The notes beneath the pieces were generated by a model. That model saw nothing but the letters and a program-made list of their open reading frames with translations, ran no database searches and had not been told where the DNA came from. A DNA stretch of 64,000 nucleotides from an unidentified bacterial endosymbiont (GTDB lineage: Bacteria; Pseudomonadota; Gammaproteobacteria; Enterobacterales; Enterobacteriaceae). This document shows, piece by piece, positions 48,216-57,673 of this stretch; the stretch's first letter is position 1; each line of letters begins with the position of its first letter. The translations under genes and the position numbers were made by a program. Where the stretch lies: contig NZ_OU963893.1 in the NCBI RefSeq assembly GCF_918797525.1, positions 4,154,001-4,218,000 on the forward strand, written 5' to 3'.

Positions 48216-49597
48216 TGGCTAAATATAAAGCGTATCCGGAATACAAGGACTCTGGGGTTGAGTGGTTGGGAGAAATACCTTTACACTGGAATATTCTATC
48301 AGGGAAAACCTTATTCCATCGTGTACTTACTACTGCATTTAAAAGCGATGAACATCTTGCAGCAAGCCAAAAGTATGGCGTCATTCCTCAATCCCTAATG
48401 ATGATAAAGAATGACTCAAAAGTAATGCTTGCATTAAAAGGAACTGATTCATTTCGACATGTAGAGAAAAATAATTTTGTTATCAGCCTTCGTAGTTTCG
48501 AAGGTGGCATTGAATACAGCCAGTATTCTGGTTGTGTTTCACCAGCATACACAGTGCTAACACATGCTAAGCCAATTAGTTATGAATATTATCGTCACCT
48601 TTTGAAATGTACTCCTTTCATTGCAAATTTACAGGCATCGACAGATAGTATGAGAGAGGGTAAATCTATAAGTTATGAACAATTTGGTGCATTGTACTTG
48701 CCATTAACATCAATTAATGAGCAAAATATGATCGCTACTTTTATTAATGATGAAACTGCAAAAATCGATAACTTACTCCAAAAACAACAGCAACTCATCG
48801 AACTCCTAAAAGAAAAACGCCAGGCATTAATTAGCCATATTGTAACCAAAGGGCTAAACCCCGATACGCCGCTAAAAGATTCTGGGATTGAGTGGTTGGG
48901 TAAGATCCCGCAGCATTGGAGGATAAGCAAACTTAGATATTGTTTTTCATTTGGAAAAGGCCTTACCATTACAAAAGAAAACCTTCAGGAAGAAGGGATT
49001 CCATGTATAAACTATGGTGAAATACATTCCAAATATGGCTTCGAGGTCAACCCGAAAATTCACCATCTAAAATGCATCTCTGAAAGTTATAAAAGAGGAA
49101 ACCTGGAATCTTTACTCTCATTTGGTGATTTAATCTTCGCAGATACATCTGAAGATGTTGCCGGATCAGGTAACTTTTCGCAACTCGTTTGTGAAGCCAA
49201 TATTTTTGCAGGCTATCATACGATAATAGTGCGTCCAGAACGTAAAAAAAATTATCGATATTATGCCTATATAATGGATGGCCCTGCATTTAGAACGCAA
49301 GTACAATACTCGGTCAAAGGCGTGAAAGTATTTAGCATTACGCAGTCATTATTACGAGGATTAACAATTTGGCTCCCACCAGACAATGAGCAGGCAAGAA
49401 TTACGGCCTTTCTAGATAATAAAACCGCAAAAATCGACACCTTAATCCAAAAACAACTCCAACAAATTGAACTCTTAAAAGAACGCCGTACCGCCCTTAT
49501 CGCCGCCGCCGTTACCGGCAAAATCGATCTCCGCGACTGGGCACCTCCCGCCATCAGCGTCGACGCCAACTTACCCGCTGAGGAGGCCATCGCATGA
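48215..49597 (+). CDS. hsdS: Type I restriction-modification specificity subunit HsdS
   Basis: HsdS chooses the split DNA target through two target-recognition domains (TRDs). The 460-residue product is built as two similar halves. Each starts DSGxEWLGxIPxHW (about residues 11-25 and 222-236) and ends in a coiled spacer, TAKIDNLLQKQQQLIELLKE (about 184-203) and TAKIDTLIQKQLQQIELLKE (about 406-425). The TRDs themselves are more A/T-rich than hsdM and hsdR, typical of swapped specificity modules. It starts one base inside the hsdM stop (TGATG) and ends four bases into hsdR, so all three are coupled. Confidence 0.93.
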   Translation: MAKYKAYPEYKDSGVEWLGEIPLHWNILSGKTLFHRVLTTAFKSDEHLAASQKYGVIPQSLMMIKNDSKVMLALKGTDSFRHVEKNNFVISLRSFEGGIEYSQYSGCVSPAYTVLTHAKPISYEYYRHLLKCTPFIANLQASTDSMREGKSISYEQFGALYLPLTSINEQNMIATFINDETAKIDNLLQKQQQLIELLKEKRQALISHIVTKGLNPDTPLKDSGIEWLGKIPQHWRISKLRYCFSFGKGLTITKENLQEEGIPCINYGEIHSKYGFEVNPKIHHLKCISESYKRGNLESLLSFGDLIFADTSEDVAGSGNFSQLVCEANIFAGYHTIIVRPERKKNYRYYAYIMDGPAFRTQVQYSVKGVKVFSITQSLLRGLTIWLPPDNEQARITAFLDNKTAKIDTLIQKQLQQIELLKERRTALIAAAVTGKIDLRDWAPPAISVDANLPAEEAIA

Positions 49598-52500
49598 ACG
49601 CCGATATCACTAAAGAAGCCAACCTTCAGGCCGATATCATTCATGAGATGTGTCAAAACGGCTGGCACCTGGGCAAGGGTGATATCTACGATCGCCAACG
49701 CGCACTCTACCCGCAGGATACGTTTTCATTTATCCACGCCACCCAGCCGCAGGAGTGGGAAAAATTCGCCCGTATTTATCCCAACGATACCGAACGCCAT
49801 TTCCTCGACGCGCTGGTCGCTAAGCTTAAAAAAGCCGATGCCAACACCACCGATCTCCAGTCCCGAACCTACGGCACGCTGGGCGTACTGCGTCACGGTA
49901 TTAAAAGCCATAATGCACGCTTCTCACTGTGTCAGTTTAAGCCCGATCATACCCTGAACCCGGACACCCTTGCGCGCTACCGACAAAACATTTGCCGCAT
50001 CGTCCCGGAGCTGGTTTACAGTCCCCACGCCAGCAGTAATGCCACGGATATAAAAGCCAAACGCTGGCGCATCGACCTGGTACTCTTTATCAATGGCCTT
50101 CCCGTCGCCACGTTTGAACTAAAATCCGAATTTAAGCAGACGGTTAACAGCGCTATCAACCAGTACAGGAAAACGCGTCTGCCAACAGACCCGCTGACCA
50201 ACAAACCAGAGCCGCTGCTCACCTTTAAGCGCGGGGCACTGGTGCATTTTGCGGTCAGCCAGTATGAGGTCTATATGACCACCAGGCTGTCAGGCGATGA
50301 GACGTATTTTTTGCCCTTTAACAAAGGCACCAAAGAAGGCGGCGCAGGCAACCCGATCCCGGCAGATAGCCAGCAATACGCCACGCGCTATCTCTGGAAT
50401 GAAGTCTTACTCCCCGAAAATCTGCTGAAAATCCTTGCCTCCTTTGTTCACCTGCAGATCGACGAAAAAGAGGACTGGAACGGTAAGCGAATCAAAAAAG
50501 AGAGTCTGATCTTCCCACGCTATCACCAGTGGGACGTCGTGAATAAGCTCATCAGCGCCGCAGATGAAGAAGGCACTGGCAATAAATACCTTATCCAGCA
50601 CAGCGCCGGATCCGGAAAATCAAACTCCATTGCCTGGACGGCGCATCAACTCTCCTGCCTGTACGATGAACAAGGCCATAAACGCTTCCACTCGGTGATT
50701 GTAGTCACCGACCGTACCGTGCTGGACGATCAGTTGCAGGACACCATCTATCAGTTTGAACATGCCGATGGTGTTGTCGGCCGCATTAATAACCGCGAGG
50801 GGGAAGGCTCGAAATCGGAAAAGCTTGCCAGCGCGCTGGAACACTCGCAGCCGATCATTATCGTGACCATCCAGACCTTCCCGTTCGTGCTGAAAGCAAT
50901 TGAAAACAACACCAACCTCAAAGAACGTCGCTATGCGATCATCGCTGATGAAGCGCATTCATCCCAAAGCGGTTCCACGGCGCGCCAGCTAAAAGAGGTG
51001 CTGATAAGCGATGGGATTGAGGATGATGCGGTACTTAGCTGTGAGGATATTCTTGACGCCACCCTCATCGCCCGCCGCGGGAGCAATAATCTCAATTTCT
51101 ACGCCTTTACCGCCACGCCAAAGGCGAAAACACTTGAGCTTTTTGGGCGAAAACCTGACCCCAATGAACCAGCATCCAGATCAAATAAGCCTGCTGCGTT
51201 TCACGTCTACTCCATGCGCCAGGCCATTGAGGAAGGGTTTATCCTCGACGTGCTGAAAAACTACACCAACTATAAGGTCGCCTGTAAACTGTTGCAGAAA
51301 ATCGATGATAAAGATCGGGAAGTGGACAGCAACCGGGCAAAAATCAAACTTAACCAATGGGTAACGTTGCACGACCACAATGTTTCTCAAAAGGTGAAGG
51401 TCATTGTTGAGCACTATCGCCAACATGTGATGTATCTGCTTGGTGGGCAGGCAAAAGCGATGGTCATCACCAGCTCACGCAAAGCGGCGGTGCGTTATAA
51501 ACTGGCTTTTGATAAATACATCGCTGAGATGGGTTATAAGAGAATCACCACTATGGTGGCTTTTTCTGGCGAGGTGGAGTTTCAGGAAAATGACATGAAC
51601 AACCTCGCGCTATTACACCAGAAATTTACTGAAATCACGATGAACCCGGCGCTCAAAGGCCGCGATATGCGCGATGCCTTTGACAGTAATGACTATCAGA
51701 TCATGCTAGTTGCCAACAAGTTTCAGACAGGTTTCGACCAGCCAAAACTCTGCGCTATGTATGTCGATAAAGCGCTTGGCGGCGTGGAGTGCGTGCAGAC
51801 ATTGTCGCGTCTGAATCGAACTTATCCGGGCAAAAAAGAGTCTGGAACTTTTGTCCTCGATTTTTACAATGAACCTCAGGACATCCTGGACGCCTTCCAG
51901 CCCTATTATCAGACAGCAGAATTAACTGACGTGAGCGATCCGGGTCTGGCCTTCGATCTGTATGAAAAACTTCGCGCCAGCGGCATATTTTTATGGCATG
52001 AAGTCGAGCAGTTTTGTGAGTCCTTTTACAGTAAGAAAAAATCCAGTGCGGCAATCAGCAATATTTGTCGGCCCGCGGTTGAACGCTGGGCAATGCGATA
52101 TAGCGCTGCGAAAGAAGCCTATCAGAAAGCCAGACAGATCGTTGAACTGACTAAAAGAGATTCACCCAATCCCATTCTTCTCGCAAACGCGGAGAACAGT
52201 TTCAAAGCCTGTAAGCAGGAGAAAGATCGCCTTGAAATTTTCAAAAAAGATCTCGTTAGCTTCGTGCGATTTTACGAATTCATGTCCCAGATTGTCGCTT
52301 ATGACGATAAGGCGCTGGAAAAATTAAGCCTGTATTGTCGACACCTTAGTCCATTGTTACGTGAAGAGGCAGCGGATGATGATGAGGTGGACGTCTCCAG
52401 CGTGGAAATGAGCCACTATCGGCTATCTAAAATTCATGAACAGGATCTTAAGTTGAAGGAGAATGCGGCAGAGTACACGCTGGATCCGGTTAATGACGTT

Positions 52501-52854
52501 GGTACTGCCAGGGCAAGGGATAAAAAAGAAGAATTTTTGTCTCAGGTACTGTCGAAGCTCAATGAGCTTTTCATTACTGAAAATCTGTCTGATAAAGACA
52601 TGCTTAACTACGCCTTTGTCGTTTGCGATAAACTCTGCGAAAACAAAGTCGTTATGACTCAACTCGACAATAATACCCGTGAACAAGCCATGCTGGGCGA
52701 TTTTCCAAAAGCGATTGATGATGCGGTGATTGGCAGCAATGAAGCGCACAAGGAGATGATGATGCAGTATTTATCATCTACGGATGTCGCAAAAGGTTTT
52801 GCTCACCTGATGTACGATTTAGCAAAAATGCGCAGGGAATGGGCTCATGAGTGA
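49594..52854 (+). CDS. hsdR: Type I restriction endonuclease subunit HsdR
   Basis: HsdR translocates and cuts unmethylated DNA using ATP. The product has 1086 residues. The N-terminal PD-(D/E)xK nuclease shows D161 in RIDLVLF and E175-x-K177 in FELKSEF. Two RecA-like motor domains follow: Walker A AGSGKSNS (K342), DEAH box at 452-455, and helicase motif VI region VQTLSRLNRTYPGK. A C-terminal helical domain contacts HsdM. The product looks complete. Its end overlaps a short remnant ORF starting at 52847. Confidence 0.94.
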   Translation: MNADITKEANLQADIIHEMCQNGWHLGKGDIYDRQRALYPQDTFSFIHATQPQEWEKFARIYPNDTERHFLDALVAKLKKADANTTDLQSRTYGTLGVLRHGIKSHNARFSLCQFKPDHTLNPDTLARYRQNICRIVPELVYSPHASSNATDIKAKRWRIDLVLFINGLPVATFELKSEFKQTVNSAINQYRKTRLPTDPLTNKPEPLLTFKRGALVHFAVSQYEVYMTTRLSGDETYFLPFNKGTKEGGAGNPIPADSQQYATRYLWNEVLLPENLLKILASFVHLQIDEKEDWNGKRIKKESLIFPRYHQWDVVNKLISAADEEGTGNKYLIQHSAGSGKSNSIAWTAHQLSCLYDEQGHKRFHSVIVVTDRTVLDDQLQDTIYQFEHADGVVGRINNREGEGSKSEKLASALEHSQPIIIVTIQTFPFVLKAIENNTNLKERRYAIIADEAHSSQSGSTARQLKEVLISDGIEDDAVLSCEDILDATLIARRGSNNLNFYAFTATPKAKTLELFGRKPDPNEPASRSNKPAAFHVYSMRQAIEEGFILDVLKNYTNYKVACKLLQKIDDKDREVDSNRAKIKLNQWVTLHDHNVSQKVKVIVEHYRQHVMYLLGGQAKAMVITSSRKAAVRYKLAFDKYIAEMGYKRITTMVAFSGEVEFQENDMNNLALLHQKFTEITMNPALKGRDMRDAFDSNDYQIMLVANKFQTGFDQPKLCAMYVDKALGGVECVQTLSRLNRTYPGKKESGTFVLDFYNEPQDILDAFQPYYQTAELTDVSDPGLAFDLYEKLRASGIFLWHEVEQFCESFYSKKKSSAAISNICRPAVERWAMRYSAAKEAYQKARQIVELTKRDSPNPILLANAENSFKACKQEKDRLEIFKKDLVSFVRFYEFMSQIVAYDDKALEKLSLYCRHLSPLLREEAADDDEVDVSSVEMSHYRLSKIHEQDLKLKENAAEYTLDPVNDVGTARARDKKEEFLSQVLSKLNELFITENLSDKDMLNYAFVVCDKLCENKVVMTQLDNNTREQAMLGDFPKAIDDAVIGSNEAHKEMMMQYLSSTDVAKGFAHLMYDLAKMRREWAHE

Positions 52855-53011
52855 TATTCAGCTTTTCCGCTACAGCATAAGCGGAGTGAGAGAACGGTCA
52901 GGCAAAGCGGCGATTATCGAGAAACCCCTGCAAAACGTGATCGAATTACAGCGTGAGCTCTGTGACACCCTGCAATTTTTGCACTTCCCCTCCACAACCC
53001 TCTATCCTTAA
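52847..53011 (+). pseudogene. Truncated NucS/DUF91-like gene fragment after hsdR
   Basis: ATG at 52847 overlaps the hsdR stop in ATGAGTGA fashion and opens a 54-residue frame ending TAA at 53011. The N terminus MSDIQLFRYSISGVRERSGK followed by AAIIEKPLQNVIE resembles the start of DUF91/DUF5655 endonuclease-like proteins (MSDIKLFR..., then ...VAIEKSLQTLIEKNLE), which often lie beside type I restriction genes. After about residue 35 the resemblance stops and the frame soon ends, so most of the gene is gone. Family assignment is from memory of the N-terminal pattern only. Confidence 0.5.
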
Positions 53012-53014
53012 CCC

Positions 53015-54286
53015 ATGGAAAAACATACTGAACTCAAGCGCGCCAAACTGCTGGCGCTGTCACTACTGCTGATAGCCGTTGCGGCGTTTATTACTACCCT
53101 CTTCCTGCCTCAGACCTTCTGGGTGCGCGGGCTGAAGGCGATTGCCGAGGCGGCAATGGTCGGTGCGCTGGCGGACTGGTTTGCGGTCGTCGCGCTGTTC
53201 CGCCGGGTACCGATTCCGTTTATATCGCGGCATACGGCGATAATCCCGCGCAACAAAGAGCGGATTGGCGATAATCTCGGCCAGTTCGTCCAGGAGAAGT
53301 TTCTCGATACGCAATCGCTGGTGGCATTAATTCGCCGTTATGAACCCGCGCAGATAATTGGCATCTGGTTTAGCAAACCCGATAACGCCCAGCGGGTCGG
53401 GCAGCATCTGATCCAGGTAATGAGCGGTTTTCTGGAACTGACCGACGACGGGCGCATTCAGCGTCTGCTCAAACGGGCGGTGCATAAGGCTATCGATAAG
53501 GTCGATTTCACCCAAACCAGCGCCGCGATGCTGGAGAGCATGACCAAAAATAACCGCCATCAGGTGCTGCTGGATGCGGTAATCAAGCACCTGATTACGC
53601 TGCTACAGCGGGAAGGCACGCGGGATTATATCGCCGCGCAGATTGTCCACTGGCTCAAGACCGAGCACCCCCGTAAGGCAATGGTGCTGCCAACCGAGTG
53701 GCTGGGCGATCAAAGCGCTGAAATGGTATCCAACGCGGTGAATACGCTGCTGGATGATATCAGTCATGACCGCACCCACCAGATCCGTCAGGCGTTTGAT
53801 CGCGCCACGCTGAAGCTTATCGACAACCTGAAAAACGACCCGGAGATGGCGGAAAAAGCCGAGAACATCAAACACTACCTGAAGAACGACGAGGCGTTTA
53901 ACCGCTATCTGGGGGAGATGTGGGCCGACCTGCGTCAGTGGCTGAAAAGCGATATGCACAGCGAGGATTCCCGCGTGAAGCAGCGTATCGCCAGTGCGGG
54001 TCAATGGTTTGGCGAAACCCTGACCCACGACGCCAGCCTGCAGGCCTCGCTGAACGAGCATCTGGAGCAGGCCGCGCACCGCGTCGCGCCGGATTTTGCC
54101 GCGTTTCTCACCCGCCACATCAGCGATACCGTGAAAAGCTGGGATGCCAAAGATATGTCACGCCAGATCGAGCTGAACATCGGCAAAGATCTGCAGTTTA
54201 TTCGCGTCAACGGGACGCTGGTCGGCGGGACGATTGGCCTGATCCTCTTCCTGCTGTCTCAGTTGCCCGCCGTGCTTGCCCATTAA
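53015..54286 (+). CDS. yjiN: DUF445 inner-membrane protein YjiN
   Basis: A 423-residue protein matching E. coli YjiN in length. It has two N-terminal hydrophobic segments ([19 protein letters not shown] and a following one), the DUF445 start [17 protein letters not shown], a long helical middle region, and a C-terminal anchor [19 protein letters not shown]. Function unknown. It marks the return to conserved chromosome after the restriction operon and converges on the DUF2955 gene, overlapping it by four bases at the stops. Confidence 0.92.
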   Translation: MEKHTELKRAKLLALSLLLIAVAAFITTLFLPQTFWVRGLKAIAEAAMVGALADWFAVVALFRRVPIPFISRHTAIIPRNKERIGDNLGQFVQEKFLDTQSLVALIRRYEPAQIIGIWFSKPDNAQRVGQHLIQVMSGFLELTDDGRIQRLLKRAVHKAIDKVDFTQTSAAMLESMTKNNRHQVLLDAVIKHLITLLQREGTRDYIAAQIVHWLKTEHPRKAMVLPTEWLGDQSAEMVSNAVNTLLDDISHDRTHQIRQAFDRATLKLIDNLKNDPEMAEKAENIKHYLKNDEAFNRYLGEMWADLRQWLKSDMHSEDSRVKQRIASAGQWFGETLTHDASLQASLNEHLEQAAHRVAPDFAAFLTRHISDTVKSWDAKDMSRQIELNIGKDLQFIRVNGTLVGGTIGLILFLLSQLPAVLAH

Positions 54287-55359
54287 TCCGCGTCAGGCGG
54301 CGCGATCGCGTAGCGCGTCGCCGCAAAACGATTAAGGATCAGGTGCACCAGAAAGATCATCGTCAGCGTCGCTACTAGTGCGAAAGTGACAGAGGTGATG
54401 CGATACAGATCGCTGAACACCAGGTCGCTGTCCGGGTGCATATTCTGGCCGAACATGATGCCGATAGTGGTGATACTGGAAAAGCCCACGCCAGCGCCGA
54501 CCTTTTCCATGACGTGCAGACGCGCGCCAAACGCCAGCCCGAGGCCGATAAGCGGCATCATCAACAGCAAATGGCTGCTGTGATCGTAGAGGATGAGCTG
54601 CACCACCAGAATGTACAGACACCCGAGTACCACGCCAACCACACGCCAGATTGAGCTCATTACCGCGCCGCGATAGTGCATCGGAAACAGGATCAGGATC
54701 CCGGCCATCAACGCCGAGAGAGAGTCACTCAAATCGCTTAGCTGGAAGACCACAAAAATCATCGTCGCCACGGTACCGGAAAGCAGCGACTCATGGCGCA
54801 CGCGGGCGTCGTCTTTCTCAATCAGCGGCGGCCGCCGCCTGGGCTCAACGTCCGGCAGAAGATAGTTCATCAGTGCGCTCAGGCACACCGCCATCACGCT
54901 CGCTTCGATATTGGAAAACAGCAGCGTGTGCCAGTTGGTGGAGGAATAACTCATAAAATTGAGCATCACGCTCTGACACACCACGCCCATCGAACCGAAC
55001 AGGAACAATGGCCCCTTACTCATAAAGCGAAAACGCATTACGTACAGGGCAAAAACAACCAGCGTCATGATAACCGGCCAGCGCGATAAATAGCCGATGA
55101 TAATGATCATTTCAACGCAATTAAGCGATGCGCTAAAGATAAACTGCTTTGCCACATGGCGGTTAAATACGGGTACCAGCGACAGCAGCATGATCGGGTA
55201 GACCACGAAAAACACGCCGTAACGGGTGTTGTAGAAACTTGAGATGCTGAGCGCAATCATCCCGGCGAAGACGATGCGCAGGGTCTGGCGAAAGTCGTTC
55301 GCCGTGTAGACGATGTTACCGTGCGGGGTAAACACCCGCGCCAGAGTGTTAATAGACAT
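54283..55359 (-). CDS. DUF2955 membrane protein (FUSC-like efflux component)
   Basis: A 358-residue membrane protein with two sets of four or five hydrophobic segments separated by a charged loop ([19 protein letters not shown], about 176-194). This is the DUF2955 layout, related to the fusaric-acid-resistance/AaeB group. It would act as the inner-membrane part of a small-molecule exporter with the HlyD protein. Its start overlaps hlyD by 11 bp, so it is coupled. Substrate unknown; aromatic acids are common for this group. Confidence 0.82.
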   Translation of the reverse strand: MSINTLARVFTPHGNIVYTANDFRQTLRIVFAGMIALSISSFYNTRYGVFFVVYPIMLLSLVPVFNRHVAKQFIFSASLNCVEMIIIIGYLSRWPVIMTLVVFALYVMRFRFMSKGPLFLFGSMGVVCQSVMLNFMSYSSTNWHTLLFSNIEASVMAVCLSALMNYLLPDVEPRRRPPLIEKDDARVRHESLLSGTVATMIFVVFQLSDLSDSLSALMAGILILFPMHYRGAVMSSIWRVVGVVLGCLYILVVQLILYDHSSHLLLMMPLIGLGLAFGARLHVMEKVGAGVGFSSITTIGIMFGQNMHPDSDLVFSDLYRITSVTFALVATLTMIFLVHLILNRFAATRYAIAPPDAD

Positions 55360-56413
55360 AGTGAAGCAGGCTCACCAGGTGGATTTGCATGCCGGAAAAG
55401 AAGCGCGCAAAGGGCCCTTCACTGTTATAGAGCTGCACGGTCGCACGCGCGCCGGTGGGCAAGTGCTTCGGCAATTGTTCCTCCAGCGCCACGTGAATGC
55501 GCATACGCTGGGCATCACGCACCCAGCGGTTGGACGTCTCCGGCTGAGACAACTGGCCATTTACCGCTTCCTGCCCGGCCAGGATCCCCGCATCGCTACT
55601 GGTAACACGAGCACGGAATACCCGACCCGGGAAGGCATCAAACACCACCGCGGCGGGAGTTCCCTGATGAGTATGACGCAGGCTTTTTTCACGGAAATCC
55701 GCCACGATGTCGATCTGGTTATTGACCAGCGCCAGCGAGGCCGAGCCGGATGAGGCATAAAAACCGGGGCTTAACTGCAGGTTACTTACCGTACCGTCCG
55801 CTTCTGCGTAGACCTTCGTCCAGCCGAGGTTCAACGCGGCCTCATCAAGGGCGTTGCGGTATTTTTGCAGCGTCACGTTACGGTGTTCATCCCGTTCGCC
55901 GCGCTGAATGCGCAGATTATGGATGTTGGCCTCAAGGGAGCTCACGGACTGCTCGCTGCTCTGCCAGGCGGTGCGGACTTTATCCAGATCCGCCTGCGAG
56001 ACGTTCTGCAGGCTACTCAGCTTCTGGTAACGGTCAAAGGTGACTTTATCATTGCGCGCCGTCAGCACCGCCGTTTTCAGGCTAGCCTGCGCAGAGGCGA
56101 TCTGCGCATCCAGTTGGTCGTTGGTAAGACGAGCCTGTTCCAGCGCGATTTGCGCCGCTTCAACCTTGTTACGAAACGGTGTGTCATCCAGCTCAAACAG
56201 CAGATCGCCTTTCTTGACCTGGCTGTTATTGTGCACATGGACGGCCGAAACATAGCCGGAAACGCGCGCAGAAACCGGGGTCACCACGCGCATTACGGTG
56301 GAATCCGGCGTCAGCGGGATCCAGATATCCGCGACGATAAAATAGACAAACATCAGCAGGAAAGAGGCAATACTTACCCTTACCCAGCGGGCAAACTTTT
56401 GTTCAGGAGTCAT
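55349..56413 (-). CDS. HlyD/EmrA-family membrane fusion protein
   Basis: A 354-residue periplasmic adaptor anchored by one N-terminal membrane helix (about 16-34). A biotinyl-lipoyl-like motif follows (VSARVSGYVSAVHVHNNSQVKKGD, shown by VHNNSQVKKGDLLFELDD), then a coiled-coil hairpin (about 90-185) and a beta-barrel domain. It links the DUF2955 inner-membrane protein to an outer-membrane channel such as TolC. Start overlaps the marR stop by one base (TAATG). Confidence 0.88.
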   Translation of the reverse strand: MTPEQKFARWVRVSIASFLLMFVYFIVADIWIPLTPDSTVMRVVTPVSARVSGYVSAVHVHNNSQVKKGDLLFELDDTPFRNKVEAAQIALEQARLTNDQLDAQIASAQASLKTAVLTARNDKVTFDRYQKLSSLQNVSQADLDKVRTAWQSSEQSVSSLEANIHNLRIQRGERDEHRNVTLQKYRNALDEAALNLGWTKVYAEADGTVSNLQLSPGFYASSGSASLALVNNQIDIVADFREKSLRHTHQGTPAAVVFDAFPGRVFRARVTSSDAGILAGQEAVNGQLSQPETSNRWVRDAQRMRIHVALEEQLPKHLPTGARATVQLYNSEGPFARFFSGMQIHLVSLLHYVY

Positions 56414-56913
56414 TATTTTTGGGTCTTGTTATCTTCTTCGCGGATTGTCCGCAAATTGCAGGCGATTTGATTCAATGTGGCGCTGAAAATGTCGATATGT
56501 TCCGGCGCGATGTTGTGCGATACGCGAGCCTGAAAGGTCTCGATCACCTGAGTGAGCGTTTTGAGTACGGCATTTCCCGCTGGCGTCAGCGTTAACAGCC
56601 GGATGCGCTTGTCATAAGGCGAGACGGTGCGCAGCAGATAACCCTGTTTTTCGAGTTGGGTCAGAGTGCGCATCAGCGGCGGCAGTTCAATACCCTGTAC
56701 CTCTGCCAGCTCGCTGACCGAGACGTTTTCGCCAAGCTGCTGCAGCTGCATCATCACCGTCCAGCTCGACTGGGTTAACCCGGTCTCGAGAATGGCATCA
56801 TCGATCACCGCACGCCACTGGCGCACAACCATTGCCATCCGCATGCCCATCGGCCTGCGGCTAAACAGCTCTTCTCCACGCATGGCAGATCCTCTCGTAT
56901 TACTCAGATACAA
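56413..56913 (-). CDS. MarR-family regulator of the efflux operon
   Basis: A 166-residue winged-helix regulator; ETGLTQSSWTVMMQLQQLGE leads into the recognition helix ELPPLMRTLTQLEKQGYLLR and the wing SPYDKRIRLLTLT. It heads the marR-hlyD-DUF2955 operon and probably represses it until a phenolic ligand binds. The N-terminal start at 56913 is uncertain; MRGEELFSRRPMG, ten residues later, is an alternative with better conservation. Confidence 0.85.
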   Translation of the reverse strand: MYLSNTRGSAMRGEELFSRRPMGMRMAMVVRQWRAVIDDAILETGLTQSSWTVMMQLQQLGENVSVSELAEVQGIELPPLMRTLTQLEKQGYLLRTVSPYDKRIRLLTLTPAGNAVLKTLTQVIETFQARVSHNIAPEHIDIFSATLNQIACNLRTIREEDNKTQK

Positions 56914-57050
56914 TAATAGTTATCAGGGTAAGTATCAAGAAACGAGGAACGAAAGAGCAGGAATTGCAAAAGATCACGGATAGTCTGAATAGAAAACGTT
57001 GACTCAAGTCCGCTTAGCTTGCGGCTTCGGTGAAAAAAGACATGTCGTAA

Positions 57051-57076
57051 GCCGGATGGCGCTACGCTTATCCGGC
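57051..57076. repeat. REP-type palindrome
   Basis: GCCGGAT (57051-57057) and ATCCGGC (57070-57076) flank GGCGCTACGCTT, the classic REP core. It sits 15 bp from the end of the AhpD-like gene. Confidence 0.85.
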
Positions 57077-57091
57077 CCGTAAAGCGCGGAA

Positions 57092-57571
57092 CTATTCCAG
57101 GTTAGCCTTGTTCAGCCCGTAAGCCACATCCAGCGAGCCAGGCTCCATGCGCGAGGTGATCCCCAGCCGGTTCCAGGCGTTGATCGCTACGATGGCGAAA
57201 TTCAGCTCCGAAATCTCTACGTCTGAGAAATGCTCCGCCACGCTGCGGTACAGCGCATCGCTCACCCCGTGCGCGCCAATTTGCGTCAGCGCTTCGCTAA
57301 AGGCCAGCGCTGCTTTTTCACGGGCGCTAAACAGTTGAGATTCGCGCCATGCCGCCAGATGATAGAGGCGCAGCTCGCGTTCTCCGGCAATTTTGGCCTC
57401 TTTCGAATGCATATCCAGGCAGAAAGTACAGCCATTCAGCTGCGAAACGCGAATGTCGATCAGGTGCTTCAGCGCCGGGTCGATGGAGGTTTTCGCCACC
57501 GCCATGCTCAGGTCTGAAAGCGCTTTGGCGAGGGCAGGTGTCGCTTTGTGGTGGTTTACGCGTGTGCTCAT
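57092..57571 (-). CDS. AhpD-like carboxymuconolactone decarboxylase family protein
   Basis: A 159-residue protein of the AhpD/CMD fold. The redox motif is C48-x2-C51 in NGCTFCLDMHSKEAK, with the proton-relay histidine three residues on. Such proteins reduce peroxides or act as alkylhydroperoxidase partners. The start at 57571 (MSTRVNHHK) is preferred, with AGAGGCACGACA upstream; the longer frame to 57694 runs through the divergent promoter. It is divergent from a MocR-type regulator, 102 bp away, which probably controls it. Confidence 0.87.
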   Translation of the reverse strand: MSTRVNHHKATPALAKALSDLSMAVAKTSIDPALKHLIDIRVSQLNGCTFCLDMHSKEAKIAGERELRLYHLAAWRESQLFSAREKAALAFSEALTQIGAHGVSDALYRSVAEHFSDVEISELNFAIVAINAWNRLGITSRMEPGSLDVAYGLNKANLE

Positions 57572-57673
57572 TGTCGTGCCTCTTTTGTATGCGGTAGATA
57601 TCATGCGATGAGGTAAAGGTAGCGGCAATATGACATAGTAAAAAGATACAAAAAGCGTGAAATGAGATAGGAC

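Noticed and set aside
54436-55089. Plus-strand frames opposite the DUF2955 gene
   Set aside because: His/Gln-rich shadows of transmembrane codons; the minus-strand membrane protein explains the region.
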